Under the pieces are notes generated by a model. That model was not told the origin of the DNA. It saw only the letters and a program-made list of their open reading frames with translations, and did not search any database. 64,000 nucleotides of DNA from Paenibacillus sp. FSL H7-0357 (GTDB lineage: Bacteria; Bacillota; Bacilli; Paenibacillales; Paenibacillaceae), in contig NZ_CP009241.1 in assembly GCF_000758525.1 (NCBI RefSeq), positions 6,921,001 to 6,985,000 of the forward strand, given 5' to 3'. This document shows positions 28,869 to 42,442 of this stretch, one piece after another. The translations under genes and the position numbers were made by a program. Every line of letters starts with the position of its first letter. Positions within the stretch are counted from its first letter, which is position 1.

Positions 28869-31800
28869 CTATTCAGCAGGAACCGTTTCTAAAGCTTCTT
28901 GCGAGCTTTCGACATTCGGATCACTCAGCTTCACATTACGGTAACGATTCATGCCAGTACCTGCAGGAATCAACTTACCGATAATAACATTTTCTTTGAG
29001 TCCAAGCAACTTATCTACTTTACCCTTAATTGCAGCATCAGTCAAGACGCGGGTAGTTTCTTGGAAGGAGGCCGCAGACAGGAAGGAATCTGTCTCCAGG
29101 GATGCCTTAGTAATACCGAGCAGTACCGGTTTGGCAACTGCAGGCTCATTACCAGAAAGAATGGCTTCCTTATTCGCAGCTTCGTATTCATGAATGTCCG
29201 CAAATGCACCTGGCAAGAGATTCGTATCACCAGCATCGATAATACGGATTTTGCGCAGCATCTGCTTAATCATAACTTCAATGTGCTTATCATTGATCTC
29301 AACGCCTTGGTTACGGTATACACGCTGTACTTCTTGCAGAATGTAGTTTTGTACCCCGCGGATCCCTTTGATGCGCAACATTTCTTTAGGGTCGATCGAA
29401 CCGTCAGTCAGCTCATCGCCAGCTTCAATCTCCTGGCCTTCACTGACACGCAAACGCGAACCGTAGGTGATGGAATAAGTCTTAGATTCAGCTTCACCTT
29501 GAACCTCGATTTCGCGGCGGTCCTTGGTTTCGCGGATTTCCTTGATTACCCCGTCAATTTCACTGATTGTAGCCTGACCTTTAGGGTTACGGGCTTCAAA
29601 CAACTCCTGGATACGCGGCAAACCTTGCGTGATGTCATCACCGGCAACACCCCCGGTATGGAACGTACGCATTGTAAGCTGGGTTCCCGGCTCACCGATG
29701 GATTGTGCCGCGATAATACCGACAGCTTCACCGATTTCCACGAATTTACCTGTTGCCAGGTTACGTCCGTAGCATTTCTTGCAGACACCGTGACGCGCAC
29801 GGCAGCTCAGCACAGAACGGATCTGCAGTTTGGTCACACCAGCGTTAACAATCGCCTCAGCTTTGTCGGAGTCAATTAGATCGTTGCGGTGAACGAGGAT
29901 TTCCTTCGTTTCCGGATGACGTACAGTTTCAAAGGAGTAGCGGCCTTCAATACGGTCGTACAGATCTTCGATAACTTCCTTGCCATCTTGAATACGGCTG
30001 ACGGTGAAGCCTTTATCGGTACCACAGTCTTCTTCACGGACAATAACGTCTTGGGCAACGTCAACGAGACGACGGGTCAAGTATCCGGAGTCGGCTGTAC
30101 GCAGCGCTGTATCGGCCAGACCTTTACGCGCTCCGTGAGTGGAGATAAAGTACTCGAGGACGGTCAGACCTTCACGGAAGTTCGCTTTGATTGGCAATTC
30201 GAAAATCCGTCCCGATGGTGTAGCCATCAGTCCGCGCATACCACCCAGCTGGGTAATCTGCGATTTGTTACCACGCGCTTTGGAGTCAACCATGAGCATG
30301 ATGGAATTGAAACGGTCCATCGATTTCAACAACACGTTGGTAAGATCATCCTTCGTCTTCGACCAGATCTCAATAACACGGTCATACCGTTCGTCATTGG
30401 TGATCAGACCACGGCGATATTGGTTGGCAACCACATCGACCTTAGCCTCGGACTCTTTCAGGATTGTAGCTTTTTCCTCCGGAACGATAACGTCCGATAC
30501 GGCAACCGTAACACCGGAACGTGTGGAGTACGTAAAGCCGAGTTGCTTGATTTTATCCAAAATCACAGACGTTTTGGTCGTGTGATAGGTTTCGAAGCAG
30601 CGGGCAATAATCAGACCCAGGTATTCCTTACCTACAGCACTTGCTTCCGGAGCATTCATAATCAGCTCACGGATGTCCGCGCCTTTTTCATAGATAAAGT
30701 ATTTCTCTGGTGTGCCTTGCAGCAGGTTTGTTTTGGTCGCTTCATTGATATAAGGGAAGCTGCTAGGATAGATCTCGTTAAAGATGATCTTTCCGACCGT
30801 AGTAATCAGCATTGCGCCTTGTTGCTGTTCTGTAAAGCAGGTTTTACCCAGAGCCTTAACAGGAATAGCTACACGGGCGTGCAGACCTGCGGTTCCACGC
30901 TGGTAAGCTGAAACAGCTTCGTTCACGGTGCGCAGAATCATACCCGTACCCTTTTCTTCCTTGTTGTCCATGGTCAGGTAGAACGTACCGAGGACCATAT
31001 CCTGGGAAGGAGTAACAACCGGTTTGCCGTCCTTAGGGTTCAGGATGTTACCGGAGGCCAGCATGAGCAGACGTGCTTCCGCTTGAGCTTCTGCAGACAG
31101 AGGAACGTGCACCGCCATTTGGTCACCGTCAAAGTCGGCATTGTAAGCCGTACATACGAGCGGGTGAAGACGGATAGCATGACCTTCTACCAGAATCGGT
31201 TCAAAAGCTTGAATACCGAGACGGTGAAGTGTAGGGGCACGGTTCAGCAGAACCGGATGCTCTCTGATTACTTCTTCAAGCACATCCCATACTTCAGGAC
31301 TTACACGCTCAACTTTACGTTTTGCGCTCTTGATGTTATGGGCCAAGCCCTTGTTCACCAATTCTTTCATAACAAACGGTTTGAAGAGTTCAAGCGCCAT
31401 TTTCTTTGGAAGTCCGCATTGGTACATTTTGAGATACGGTCCTACAACGATAACGGAACGTCCGGAATAGTCAACCCGTTTACCGAGCAAGTTCTGACGG
31501 AAACGTCCTTGTTTACCTTTCAGCATATGGCTGAGCGATTTGAGCGGACGGTTACCAGGACCCGTTACAGGGCGGCCGCGACGGCCGTTGTCGATAAGTG
31601 CATCGACAGCTTCCTGAAGCATCCGTTTCTCATTCTGCACGATAATATCAGGAGCACCCAGATCAAGCAGTCTTTTCAGACGGTTGTTCCGGTTGATTAC
31701 GCGACGGTAGAGGTCGTTAAGGTCAGACGTAGCAAAACGGCCACCATCCAATTGAACCATCGGGCGAAGCTCCGGAGGAATAACCGGAAGCACATCCATG

Positions 31801-32480
31801 ATCATCCAATCAGGCTTGTTGCCGGAGTTGCGGAACGCTTCAATAACTTCCAGACGTTTGATCGCCCGGTTGCGGCGTTGGCCTTGGGCGGTGCGAAGCT
31901 CTTCCTTGAGGAATTCCAATTCCTTCTCGATGTCGATATCCTGAAGCAGCTTCTTCACAGCTTCGGCACCCATGCCGGCTTGGAAACCGTAGCCGTATTT
32001 CTCACGGTAGCTGCGGTATTCTTTCTCGGACAGCAGTTGTTTCTTCTCCAGCGGCGTTTCACCTGGATCGGTTACAACATAAGATGCAAAGTAGATGATC
32101 TCTTCAAGCGATCTCGGGGACATATCGAGTGCCAGACCCATACGGCTTGGAATACCTTTGAAATACCAGATATGAGATACAGGAGCCGCCAGTTCAATGT
32201 GGCCCATACGTTCGCGGCGAACTTTAGCACGGGTAACTTCCACGCCGCACCGGTCGCACACTACGCCCTTATAACGGACGCGTTTGTATTTACCACAGTG
32301 ACATTCCCAGTCTTTTTGCGGTCCGAAGATACGTTCGCAGAAAAGACCTTCTTTTTCCGGCTTCAATGTACGATAGTTAATGGTTTCCGGTTTTTTCACT
32401 TCTCCGCGGGACCAAGAACGAATCTTCTCCGGAGAAGCAAGCCCGATTTTCATGAATTCAAAATTGTTAACGTCCAACAA
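28869..32480 (-). CDS. rpoC: DNA-directed RNA polymerase subunit beta-prime
   Basis: 1203 residues, single uninterrupted frame as usual for Bacillota. N-terminal zinc ribbon [20 protein letters not shown]; catalytic magnesium loop [20 protein letters not shown] near residue 455; trigger loop region near [18 protein letters not shown]; a second zinc site with [13 protein letters not shown]. Transcribed with rpoB from the promoter at about 36.5 kb. Confidence 0.98.
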   Translation of the reverse strand: MLDVNNFEFMKIGLASPEKIRSWSRGEVKKPETINYRTLKPEKEGLFCERIFGPQKDWECHCGKYKRVRYKGVVCDRCGVEVTRAKVRRERMGHIELAAPVSHIWYFKGIPSRMGLALDMSPRSLEEIIYFASYVVTDPGETPLEKKQLLSEKEYRSYREKYGYGFQAGMGAEAVKKLLQDIDIEKELEFLKEELRTAQGQRRNRAIKRLEVIEAFRNSGNKPDWMIMDVLPVIPPELRPMVQLDGGRFATSDLNDLYRRVINRNNRLKRLLDLGAPDIIVQNEKRMLQEAVDALIDNGRRGRPVTGPGNRPLKSLSHMLKGKQGRFRQNLLGKRVDYSGRSVIVVGPYLKMYQCGLPKKMALELFKPFVMKELVNKGLAHNIKSAKRKVERVSPEVWDVLEEVIREHPVLLNRAPTLHRLGIQAFEPILVEGHAIRLHPLVCTAYNADFDGDQMAVHVPLSAEAQAEARLLMLASGNILNPKDGKPVVTPSQDMVLGTFYLTMDNKEEKGTGMILRTVNEAVSAYQRGTAGLHARVAIPVKALGKTCFTEQQQGAMLITTVGKIIFNEIYPSSFPYINEATKTNLLQGTPEKYFIYEKGADIRELIMNAPEASAVGKEYLGLIIARCFETYHTTKTSVILDKIKQLGFTYSTRSGVTVAVSDVIVPEEKATILKESEAKVDVVANQYRRGLITNDERYDRVIEIWSKTKDDLTNVLLKSMDRFNSIMLMVDSKARGNKSQITQLGGMRGLMATPSGRIFELPIKANFREGLTVLEYFISTHGARKGLADTALRTADSGYLTRRLVDVAQDVIVREEDCGTDKGFTVSRIQDGKEVIEDLYDRIEGRYSFETVRHPETKEILVHRNDLIDSDKAEAIVNAGVTKLQIRSVLSCRARHGVCKKCYGRNLATGKFVEIGEAVGIIAAQSIGEPGTQLTMRTFHTGGVAGDDITQGLPRIQELFEARNPKGQATISEIDGVIKEIRETKDRREIEVQGEAESKTYSITYGSRLRVSEGQEIEAGDELTDGSIDPKEMLRIKGIRGVQNYILQEVQRVYRNQGVEINDKHIEVMIKQMLRKIRIIDAGDTNLLPGAFADIHEYEAANKEAILSGNEPAVAKPVLLGITKASLETDSFLSAASFQETTRVLTDAAIKGKVDKLLGLKENVIIGKLIPAGTGMNRYRNVKLSDPNVESSQEALETVPAE

Positions 32481-32522
32481 GGAGCAACCCTCCTTAACCT
32501 ATATCCTGATTTAGTACCGGAG

Positions 32523-32554
32523 GCCCTCCCTTGACGGTTAGATCAAAAGAGGGC
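32523..32554 (-). other. Hairpin in the rpoB-rpoC intergenic region
   Basis: GCCCTC pairs with GAGGGC, with an inner TTGA/TCAA stem, within the 112 bases between rpoB and rpoC. No T-run. Possible processing or stability element that tunes the two mRNA parts. Confidence 0.4.
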
Positions 32555-32592
32555 ACGGTCCTTTTTAAATGAAATTGATTCTTACAGTTAAA

Positions 32593-36138
<3,546 letters not shown>

Positions 36139-36157
36139 CTTTACTCACCCCTCATGT

Positions 36158-36286
36158 CTACTCACTTAAAAATTGATTGCGAACCCTTGTTTGGACCATT
36201 ATAATGGAACCATAACACAAGGATTCAGCCACAAATAGAGAAAAGCCCTTATCGAAATCTTTCGAAAAAAGAGCGCATCTATCCAT
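36158..36286 (-). CDS. Possible 42-aa leader ORF upstream of rpoB
   Basis: ATG at 36284-36286 with AAGGAG ten bases upstream, encoding MDRCALFSKDFDKGFSLFVA and onward, ending at a TAG 20 bases before the rpoB ATG. No family recognised. It overlaps a terminator-like hairpin in the rpoB leader, so it could be a regulatory leader peptide, or chance. Confidence 0.3.
   Translation of the reverse strand: MDRCALFSKDFDKGFSLFVAESLCYGSIIMVQTRVRNQFLSE
36238..36280 (-). promoter_or_regulatory. Terminator-like hairpin in the rpoB leader
   Basis: On the minus strand GCTCTT pairs with AAGGGC (one G-T pair), enclosing TCGAA/TTCGA, and is followed by TTTTCTCT. It stands inside the leader about 130-100 bases before rpoB and could act as an attenuator. 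Confidence 0.4.
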
Positions 36287-36520
36287 GACCAAAATACTCC
36301 TTATCCAGTAGATTTGCCCAAAACGTACGTATTATACGTCACCAAGCAACAGTTTATGCGCTATTATCTATTTCCCCGGCGACCTTCGCCGTGGCAGTAA
36401 CATAGAGAACTGAATTCGCACAAACTTGCCGTACGGCATGCGCTTGCCGGGCGACAATATATTACTTGACATTTCAGCAAACTAAAGACATGGAGCCTAG
36501 CTTAATACTGACATTTTATA

Positions 36521-36549
36521 ATAATACCACTATCTATATCACAAGTCAA
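36521..36549 (-). promoter_or_regulatory. Promoter of rpoB-rpoC
   Basis: -35 TTGACT (36544-36549), 17-base spacer, -10 TATTAT (36521-36526). It lies just after the methyltransferase stop and gives a 375-base leader, which holds several further short palindromes (for example GCCGTACGGC). Confidence 0.82.
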
Positions 36550-36556
36550 TGACTAA

Positions 36557-37159
36557 TCAACTATTTTTTTGCGCCCTGATAATACGATAGCCTTTGTCTT
36601 TCCCCACTTCTTCCACAACCGGAAACAAGCTTTCGAGTTTGGCTGCCGCTGAAGGTGCCCCCTGTTTCTTCTGGATTACAATCCACAGACTTCCACCCTC
36701 ATTCAAATGCTCATACGCCTCTTCAAAAATACGATGCACTACCGCTTTGCCGGCACGTATAGGAGGATTCGTAAGTATGACATCATACTTTTGTCCCTTT
36801 ACTGCAGACAACACATCGCTTTCCATAACCGTAACATTGCGGATTCCATTATGCTGGGCATTCTCGCGAGCCAGTTCGACCGCACGGCTGTTAATATCAA
36901 TCATCGTAACATGGCCGCCCGGGGTCAGAAACGCTGCACTAATGCCAATCGGTCCGTACCCGCAGCCTACGTCAAGCACTGCAGATCCATCTGGAATGTC
37001 CATAGCCTCAATTAGAACACGGCTGCCATGGTCGATATCTCCTTTGGAAAAAACACCGGCGTCGCTGGTAAACCGCAGGGTTTTCCCTCTCAGAACCGTG
37101 CTTAGGGTACGTCTGTCATGACGCGCTTCCGGCTGCTGCGAGTAATAATGCTGCGACAT
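36557..37159 (-). CDS. Class I SAM-dependent methyltransferase, RsmC-like (YbxB family)
   Basis: 200 residues. SAM-binding motif VLDVGCGYGPIGISAA near residue 65, acidic loop MIDINSRAVELA, and the catalytic NPPIRAGK motif typical of guanine-N2 rRNA methyltransferases of the RsmC group. In Bacillus the gene (ybxB) also lies between rplL and rpoB. The rRNA target is inferred from the family only. Confidence 0.88.
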   Translation of the reverse strand: MSQHYYSQQPEARHDRRTLSTVLRGKTLRFTSDAGVFSKGDIDHGSRVLIEAMDIPDGSAVLDVGCGYGPIGISAAFLTPGGHVTMIDINSRAVELARENAQHNGIRNVTVMESDVLSAVKGQKYDVILTNPPIRAGKAVVHRIFEEAYEHLNEGGSLWIVIQKKQGAPSAAAKLESLFPVVEEVGKDKGYRIIRAQKNS

Positions 37160-37198
37160 AAGATCCTCCCTTTCATTTTGTTCTTCCTATTGTATACA

Positions 37199-37230
37199 GC
37201 AACCCCCTTGAACAAGTTCAAGGGGGTTGC
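37199..37230 (-). other. Perfect 14-bp hairpin between rplL and the methyltransferase gene
   Basis: GCAACCCCCTTGAA and TTCAAGGGGGTTGC pair perfectly around a 4-base loop. No T-run follows on the minus strand. Position matches the partial terminator/processing zone after rplL known in other bacteria; here probably separates abundant L7/L12 mRNA from downstream genes. Confidence 0.7.
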
Positions 37231-37281
37231 AAGAACCGGAAAGAGAAGATTCTCCCCGGGGCATTACCTTATTGAAGCGAA

Positions 37282-37641
37282 TTACTTCACTTCTACAGCT
37301 GCGCCTGCTTCTTCCAATTTTGCTTTGGTAGCATCGGCTTCTTCTTTGCTTACTTTTTCTTTGATTGGTTTTGGAGCGTTGTCTACGAGGTCTTTAGCTT
37401 CTTTCAAGCCCAGGCCTGTGATTTCGCGAACGATTTTGATAACGTTGATTTTGGAAGCGCCAGCGCCTGTCAAAATTACGTCAAACTCGGATTGTTCTTC
37501 TGCTACTGCTGCTACTGCGCCGCCAGCTGCTACTGGAGCTGCTGCAGTTACGCCGAATTCTTCTTCGATTGCTTTAACCAGGTCGTTCAGTTCCAATACG
37601 CTCATGCCTTTAATTTCTTCCAAAATTGTTTCTTTGCTCAT
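37282..37641 (-). CDS. rplL: 50S ribosomal protein L7/L12
   Basis: 119 residues: N-terminal dimerisation part [20 protein letters not shown], Ala/Gly-rich hinge around residues 32-48, C-terminal factor-binding domain with [20 protein letters not shown]. Forms the ribosomal stalk with L10 that recruits GTPase factors. 65 bases after rplJ. Confidence 0.98.
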   Translation of the reverse strand: MSKETILEEIKGMSVLELNDLVKAIEEEFGVTAAAPVAAGGAVAAVAEEQSEFDVILTGAGASKINVIKIVREITGLGLKEAKDLVDNAPKPIKEKVSKEEADATKAKLEEAGAAVEVK

Positions 37642-37706
37642 GATTGAACCTCCATTTTATATTTAAATTTATTTGTGGTATTGATTATGATGCTAGAGAC
37701 AAAGGC

Positions 37707-38210
37707 TTACGCGCTTTGTTCTTCTTTCTCAGCGACTGCTTTAACTGCAAGCGCGAAGTTGCGCACTGGAGCTTGAAGCACGCTAAGCAGCATGGACAGC
37801 AAACCATCGCGGGATGGAAGCTCAGCCAGTGCTTTCAGTTGGTCAGCGTCGATAACTTTACCTTCTACAACGCCACCCTTCAGTTTCAGAGCGTCGTTCT
37901 TCTTAGCGAAGTCGTTCAAAATCTTGGCTGCTACTACCGCATCAGTTTCACTGAATGCTACTGCTGTAGGACCAGTCAGAACTGCGTCCAACTCAGTCAA
38001 ATCAGACGCCGCAGTTGCACGACGCACCAAAGAGTTCTTCAGGACTTGAAAATCAACGCCAGCTTCACGAAGCTGCTTACGCAGTTCGGTCACTTGCGAA
38101 ACGTTCAATCCACGGTAGTCCGCAACAACAGTGGAAACACTGTTCTGCAGTTTGCTTGTTACAACATCAACCGCTTCCTGTTTAGCTTGGATTACTTTTG
38201 CATTTGCCAT
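37707..38210 (-). CDS. rplJ: 50S ribosomal protein L10
   Basis: 167 residues starting [20 protein letters not shown]; base of the L7/L12 stalk, and with L12 the regulator that binds the leader of its own m[23 protein letters not shown] and [10 protein letters not shown] match the family. AGGAGG precedes the ATG. Confidence 0.97.
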   Translation of the reverse strand: MANAKVIQAKQEAVDVVTSKLQNSVSTVVADYRGLNVSQVTELRKQLREAGVDFQVLKNSLVRRATAASDLTELDAVLTGPTAVAFSETDAVVAAKILNDFAKKNDALKLKGGVVEGKVIDADQLKALAELPSRDGLLSMLLSVLQAPVRNFALAVKAVAEKEEQSA

Positions 38211-38229
38211 TTGTATACACCTCCTGAAA

Positions 38230-38455
38230 ATTTATGTGACGACGATTCTTCCGGAAAATTCTCGTCGTTCCTACGCAGGCATTAGAAAAGCCTCCGCAGA
38301 TTCACGAAGGCTTGATAAAACGTAAGTTACACAGGCATGCACCCGGCACTTCTTGTTTCTATCACAACACCTCGGTAGGAAATTAAGCCCTACGGCACCT
38401 ACTGTCTACGGTAAGCATATTCAAGTTGAAGAATGATCACCTTAAAGTTCACAAC
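38230..38455 (-). promoter_or_regulatory. L10 leader RNA with attenuator, upstream of rplJ
   Basis: The leader contains the L10(L12)4 binding core: on the minus strand ACCGTAGACAGTAGGTGCC and TTTCCTACCGAGGTG (38368-38412). Downstream, AAGCCT...AGGCTT (38288-38313) followed by a T-rich stretch forms a terminator hairpin, and a further 7-bp hairpin ACGACGA/TCGTCGT lies near 38239-38268 before the rplJ ribosome binding site. Arrangement fits the autogenous L10 leader of Bacillota. Confidence 0.88.
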
Positions 38456-38461
38456 TGTTAT

Positions 38462-38490
38462 AGATTATCAAAGATGACTCTAGGAGTCAA
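38462..38490 (-). promoter_or_regulatory. Promoter of rplJ-rplL
   Basis: -35 TTGACT (38485-38490), 17-base spacer, -10 TAATCT (38462-38467), starting 7 bases after the rplA stop. Confidence 0.82.
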
Positions 38491-38496
38491 CCCCTA

Positions 38497-39189
38497 TTAT
38501 CTGTAAGAAGTTGTATTTACACGAGCACTCGGTCCCATAGTAGACGAAATAGCAATGTTCTTCAGGTAAACACCTTTAGCAGCAGCCGGTTTCGCACGGT
38601 TCAGAGCGTCGATGAGGGATTTAAGGTTTTCGTTCAATTGTTCAGCATTAAAGGACACTTTGCCGATAGGCGCGTGAATTTGACCGGCTTTATCAAGACG
38701 GTATTCGATCTTACCGGCTTTGATTTCTTGCACAGCCTTGGTAACGTCGAAAGTAACTGTGCCAGCTTTAGGGTTAGGCATGAGGCCTTTACCACCGAGC
38801 AGACGACCCAGTTTACCAACTTCACTCATCATATCAGGTGTAGCTACGCAGACATCAAATTCAAACCAGCCCTGTTGGATCTTGTTGATCATATCCTGAT
38901 CGCCTACAAAATCCGCGCCAGCAGCTTCTGCCTCTTTCGCTTTTTCACCTTTTGCAAATACAAGCACGCGTTGTGTTTTGCCTGTGCCGTGAGGCAGGAC
39001 AACAACACCACGAACAGCTTGATCTTGTTTACGCGGGTCTACACCCAGACGAACTGCTGCTTCAACGGTTTCGTCGAATTTGGCAGTTGCCGCCTTTTTC
39101 ACAAGCTCTACAGCTTCTGAAGGCTCGTAAGTTGCTTCGCTGTCGATCAGCTTAGCAGATTCCATGTATTTCTTACCATGTTTAGCCAT
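38497..39189 (-). CDS. rplA: 50S ribosomal protein L1
   Basis: 230 residues from [16 protein letters not shown]; the frame runs further upstream but AAGGAGG is placed for this [23 protein letters not shown] and [20 protein letters not shown] are family marks. L1 forms the mobile stalk that helps eject deacylated tRNA. 81 bases after rplK, where a small CGGTCA/TGACCG hairpin (39239-39254) occurs. Confidence 0.97.
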   Translation of the reverse strand: MAKHGKKYMESAKLIDSEATYEPSEAVELVKKAATAKFDETVEAAVRLGVDPRKQDQAVRGVVVLPHGTGKTQRVLVFAKGEKAKEAEAAGADFVGDQDMINKIQQGWFEFDVCVATPDMMSEVGKLGRLLGGKGLMPNPKAGTVTFDVTKAVQEIKAGKIEYRLDKAGQIHAPIGKVSFNAEQLNENLKSLIDALNRAKPAAAKGVYLKNIAISSTMGPSARVNTTSYR

Positions 39190-39270
39190 GAAAATGTTCC
39201 TCCTTTGTGGTGTTAGCGGAAATTCCTCCCACATATTGCGGTCATGAATGACCGGTGCATCGAATACATA

Positions 39271-39696
39271 TTAGTCTTCGATTGTGATACCCATACTGCG
39301 GGCAGTACCTTCAACCATACGCATTGCAGCTTCGATAGATGCAGCGTTCAGGTCGGGCATTTTTGTTTCAGCGATTTCACGAACCGCTGCGCGGCCGAGC
39401 TTCGCTACTTTTTTCTTGTTTGGTTCACCGGATCCTTTTTCTACTTTAGCAGCGATGCGAAGCAGAACGGCAGCCGGAGGAGTTTTAGTGATGAAGGTAA
39501 ACGAACGGTCTTCAAATACTGTAATTTCAACCGGGATGATCAGGCCAGCCTGGTCGGCAGTACGAGCGTTGAATTCCTTACAGAATGCCATGATGTTGAC
39601 ACCTGCTTGACCTAACGCCGGACCTACTGGAGGCGCTGGATTCGCTTTCCCTGCAGGAATCTGCAGTTTCACCATTTTAATAACTTTTTTAGCCAT
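39271..39696 (-). CDS. rplK: 50S ribosomal protein L11
   Basis: 141 residues from [40 protein letters not shown] and the C-terminal RNA-binding domain ending [14 protein letters not shown]. Needed at the GTPase centre and for RelA activation. AAGGAGGTG lies before this ATG. Confidence 0.97.
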   Translation of the reverse strand: MAKKVIKMVKLQIPAGKANPAPPVGPALGQAGVNIMAFCKEFNARTADQAGLIIPVEITVFEDRSFTFITKTPPAAVLLRIAAKVEKGSGEPNKKKVAKLGRAAVREIAETKMPDLNAASIEAAMRMVEGTARSMGITIED

Positions 39697-39729
39697 GAGT
39701 GACACCTCCTTGCGTAAATAGTGGTATTC

Positions 39730-39746
39730 GAACGCTTAAAGCGTTC
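39730..39746 (-). other. Stem-loop before rplK
   Basis: GAACGCT and AGCGTTC form a 7-bp hairpin with a 3-base loop in the 74-base gap between nusG and rplK. No T-run; perhaps a processing site. Confidence 0.4.
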
Positions 39747-39770
39747 TCCCACAAGAAACCCTTGACACTG

Positions 39771-40304
39771 TTATATTTTCTCCACTTGAGTGAAATCCAA
39801 CTCCAGCGGGGTTTCCCGTCCAAACATGTTAACATGCACTTTGATCTTGCTCTTGTCAGCCAAAATCTCTTCCACGGAGCCCACAAAATTCGCAAAGGGA
39901 CCAACCATAATACGTACGGATTCCTTAATTTCGAAATCAATCTTCGCTTTAGGTTCAACCATGCCCATATGCTTCAGAATTTGTTCAACTTCTTCCGGAA
40001 GCAGAGCGGTAGGTTTGGATCCGGAACCTGTCGAACCAACAAATCCGGTAACGCCCGGCGTATTGCGGACAACATACCAAGAATCATCAGTCTGAACCAT
40101 TTCGACCAAAACATAACCAGGGTAAACTTTACGCATGACAGTTTTTTTCTTGCCATCCTTGTTTACCAGTTCTTCTTCCATAGGAACAAGAACACGGAAT
40201 ATTTTGTCTTCCATGCCCATGGACTCAACGCGTTTTTCCAAATTGGCCTTAACCTTATTCTCATACCCGGAATAGGTATGAACAACATACCATCTTTTTT
40301 CCAT
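39771..40304 (-). CDS. nusG: Transcription termination/antitermination factor NusG
   Basis: 177 residues from MEKRWYVVHTYSGYENKVKA. NGN domain with YPGYVLVEMVQTDDSWYVVR and GVTGFVGS, then a KOW domain VRIMVGPFANFVGSVEEI. Binds RNA polymerase, affects pausing and couples to S10. The start follows GGTGG five bases upstream; three extra codons of the frame are ignored. Confidence 0.97.
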   Translation of the reverse strand: MEKRWYVVHTYSGYENKVKANLEKRVESMGMEDKIFRVLVPMEEELVNKDGKKKTVMRKVYPGYVLVEMVQTDDSWYVVRNTPGVTGFVGSTGSGSKPTALLPEEVEQILKHMGMVEPKAKIDFEIKESVRIMVGPFANFVGSVEEILADKSKIKVHVNMFGRETPLELDFTQVEKI

Positions 40305-40324
40305 ACAAGCCACCTGGGACCTCT

Positions 40325-40516
40325 CTAAATAATCGTTTCGATCAGAGCGGAAATACCGATGTCCAGAACCCAGAAGTAAAGCGCCATAACTACAATTGTA
40401 CCGAGAACGATCAATGAATAGTTTTTCAACTCTTTACGGCTAGGCCAGCGAACTTTTTTGAGCTCGCTCCAGCTCTCAGTGAAAAAGGAAAACAATGACT
40501 TGAAACTACGTTTCAC
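40325..40516 (-). CDS. secE: Preprotein translocase subunit SecE
   Basis: 63 residues with one membrane helix (about 36-56) preceded by the conserved amphipathic ELKKVRWPSRKELKNYSLIV. Essential clamp of the SecY channel. 20 bases from both rpmG and nusG. Confidence 0.95.
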   Translation of the reverse strand: MKRSFKSLFSFFTESWSELKKVRWPSRKELKNYSLIVLGTIVVMALYFWVLDIGISALIETII

Positions 40517-40536
40517 GCCGACTACACCTCCAAAGA

Positions 40537-40686
40537 CTATCTGGTTTCGCGATGAGGAGTTTGCTCGTTACAGAACTTGCAAAATTTCTTCATCTCCAAG
40601 CGGTCGGGGTGATTTCGCTTGTTTTTGGTTGTCGCATAGTTTCTTTGTTTGCAACTTGTACAAGCCAAAGTGATAATTACCCGCAT
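40537..40686 (-). CDS. rpmG: 50S ribosomal protein L33, zinc-binding form
   Basis: 49 residues, [20 protein letters not shown], with CTSC and CKFC pairs, so the C+ form. The start is fixed by GGAGG seven bases upstream; the longer frame has no homology. First gene of rpmG-secE-nusG. Confidence 0.95.
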   Translation of the reverse strand: MRVIITLACTSCKQRNYATTKNKRNHPDRLEMKKFCKFCNEQTPHRETR

Positions 40687-40709
40687 GATATGCACCTCCC
40701 GAAGACGTA

Positions 40710-40731
40710 CTTCTAATCTTATAATTAGAAG
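40710..40731 (-). other. Hairpin in the rpmG leader
   Basis: CTTCTAAT and ATTAGAAG form a perfect 8-bp stem with a 6-base loop about 25 bases before the rpmG start. Likely 5' UTR structure. Confidence 0.4.
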
Positions 40732-40782
40732 ACGCAAATATTGATCCTAAAAAAAACCCGCGAATTTAGGCCTACCTAAAAC

Positions 40783-40812
40783 ACTTTAGCATAATGTCAA
40801 GCTCTGTGTCAA
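40783..40812 (-). promoter_or_regulatory. Promoter of rpmG-secE-nusG
   Basis: Consensus -35 TTGACA (40807-40812), 18-base spacer, -10 TAAAGT (40783-40788) with TGC in front. A second TTGACA (40795-40800) falls inside the spacer. From about 40840 to 41070 nothing else was recognised apart from short palindromes. Confidence 0.82.
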
Positions 40813-41072
40813 CGAAAGAATTCCCCATCGCACTGGGTAATTTCGGGTAATGTAGCCGTGTTCCATTCATTGTCTTGCTCTTGTCTTTCCCAGCTGTTCG
40901 CTGCCTTGTGTAAGGTCGTCATGAATGACTTCACGGACGGAATTCCTCGATAGAACATCGATAGGCACTATTCTTACCATTATGGAGCAATCCGACTGTG
41001 AATAAACCTCTTTAGCAACGGCAATCAACTAAAATCCTGTCTTATCCATCAAAACTTGCATAAACACTAAAA

Positions 41073-41095
41073 AAAGACTCGATGACCGAGCCTTT
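41073..41095 (-). terminator. Terminator of sigH
   Basis: AAAGGCTCG and CGAGTCTTT pair around GTCAT and are followed by a T-run on the minus strand, 17 bases after the sigH stop. Confidence 0.85.
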
Positions 41096-41111
41096 CCTGT
41101 CCATTATATCA

Positions 41112-41756
41112 TTAATTGTCACGCACTTCCAGATATCTTTCCAATTTACGTTTCACTCGCTGCAAAGCATTGTCAATCGACTTCACATGCCGCTTCAAAT
41201 CTTCCGCAATCTCCTGATAGGACCTGCCGTCCAGATACAGCATCAGAACTTTGCGTTCGAGATCACTGAGGATCTCCGCCATCTTATCCTCCAGGCCGAT
41301 AAATTCCTCCTGGTTAATAATCAGTTCTTCCGGATCCAGCACCTGGGTTCCGCAAATGACATCCATCAGCGTCCGGTCGGAATCTTCATCGTATATAGGC
41401 TTGTCCAAAGAGACATACGAATTAAGCGGTATATGCTTCTGGCGGGTAGCCGTCTTAATGGCAGTTATAATCTGACGGGTAATACAGAGTTCGGCAAAGG
41501 CCTTAAACGAAGACAGCTTATCGCCCTTGAAGTCACGAATTGCCTTATAAAGGCCAATCATGCCTTCCTGTACGATATCTTCACGATCCGCTCCAATCAG
41601 AAAATAAGAACGGGCCTTGGCACGTACGAAATTACGGTACTTGTTAATCAAGTGCTCCAATGCGCCACTGTCGCCACCACGGAAGATCTCGACAATTTCT
41701 TCATCACTTATGAAATCATACTCAGACAGCATTAATTCCTTGAGGTCGACACTCAC
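41112..41756 (-). CDS. sigH: RNA polymerase sigma-H factor
   Basis: 214 residues from a GTG (41754-41756) giving (M)SVDLKELMLSEYDF; GGGGGG lies seven bases upstream. Region 2 is KYRNFVRAKARSYFLIGADR followed by EDIVQEGMIGLYKAIRDFK; region 4 is LSDLERKVLMLYLDGRSYQE. Directs post-exponential and early sporulation or competence transcription in Bacillus. Its own promoter and terminator make it a separate unit. Confidence 0.95.
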   Translation of the reverse strand: MSVDLKELMLSEYDFISDEEIVEIFRGGDSGALEHLINKYRNFVRAKARSYFLIGADREDIVQEGMIGLYKAIRDFKGDKLSSFKAFAELCITRQIITAIKTATRQKHIPLNSYVSLDKPIYDEDSDRTLMDVICGTQVLDPEELIINQEEFIGLEDKMAEILSDLERKVLMLYLDGRSYQEIAEDLKRHVKSIDNALQRVKRKLERYLEVRDN

Positions 41757-41813
41757 CAAGAATCCCCCCGGCTGCAACGCAAGACACATCGTCACTTCTC
41801 GAAATATAGGATC

Positions 41814-41843
41814 AGTATATATTATGTTACCTTACACCGTCAA
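41814..41843 (-). promoter_or_regulatory. Promoter of sigH
   Basis: -35 TTGACG (41838-41843), 18-base spacer, -10 TATACT (41814-41819) in the 162-base gap after rae1. Confidence 0.78.
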
Positions 41844-41918
41844 CCGCATTTGTCCAAAAACAATCTTCTATAACAATTTTTGGTATTTAATCAAATGATT
41901 ACGGGTTTCCGGATGCTT

Positions 41919-42440
41919 TCATTGCCGCCGCCAATCCTCCAGGCGTTTCCGCATCTCCGGTGGAAGTTTCTCTTCCAGGGAATGGCGCTGGGAGCTGATA
42001 CCCTGCGGATCGATAGCTTTCTTAACCTGCTTTTGATTTTCTTCGATCTCCAGCCGCAGTTCTCTGGCAGAAATCCGCAACGCGCCTTGCGCAAAGATTA
42101 CATGCTGCTCCACAAAATCGCTGGTTGCCACATAAATCTGCCGGCGGCGGTGAGCGAATTCTCCAACCAGCCGCTCAATGCATTCGTCCGCGGTTTCTTT
42201 TTCCTTAGTGAAAAAGACCTGTACCTTCCCCTGCACAAAGGAACGGCCAAGTCCCGGAACACGGTAAGCATCGAATACGGCAATGACGCGCCGCCCGGTG
42301 AATGCCTGATAATCGGCCAGCATATCCAGCAGCCGGTCGCGTGCTCCCTGCATGCCTGTCTCGGACAGTGCCGAAAGTTCCGGCCAGCCGCCGATCATGT
42401 TGTATCCATCCACAAGCAGCACATCGCGCCAGTCTGCCAT
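41919..42440 (-). CDS. rae1: NYN-domain ribosome-associated endonuclease Rae1 (YacP)
   Basis: 173 residues, NYN/PIN fold: LLVDGYNMIGGWPEL with the catalytic Asp, VIAVFDAYRVPG, and EKETADECIERLVGEF and YVATSDFVEQ with further acidic residues. In Bacillus Rae1 enters the ribosomal A site and cuts mRNA. Two bases after rlmB, same operon. Confidence 0.9.
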   Translation of the reverse strand: MADWRDVLLVDGYNMIGGWPELSALSETGMQGARDRLLDMLADYQAFTGRRVIAVFDAYRVPGLGRSFVQGKVQVFFTKEKETADECIERLVGEFAHRRRQIYVATSDFVEQHVIFAQGALRISARELRLEIEENQKQVKKAIDPQGISSQRHSLEEKLPPEMRKRLEDWRRQ

Positions 42441-42442
42441 AG

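Noticed and set aside
31083..32534. 483-codon plus-strand frame opposite rpoC
   Set aside because: Antisense shadow caused by codon bias of rpoC.
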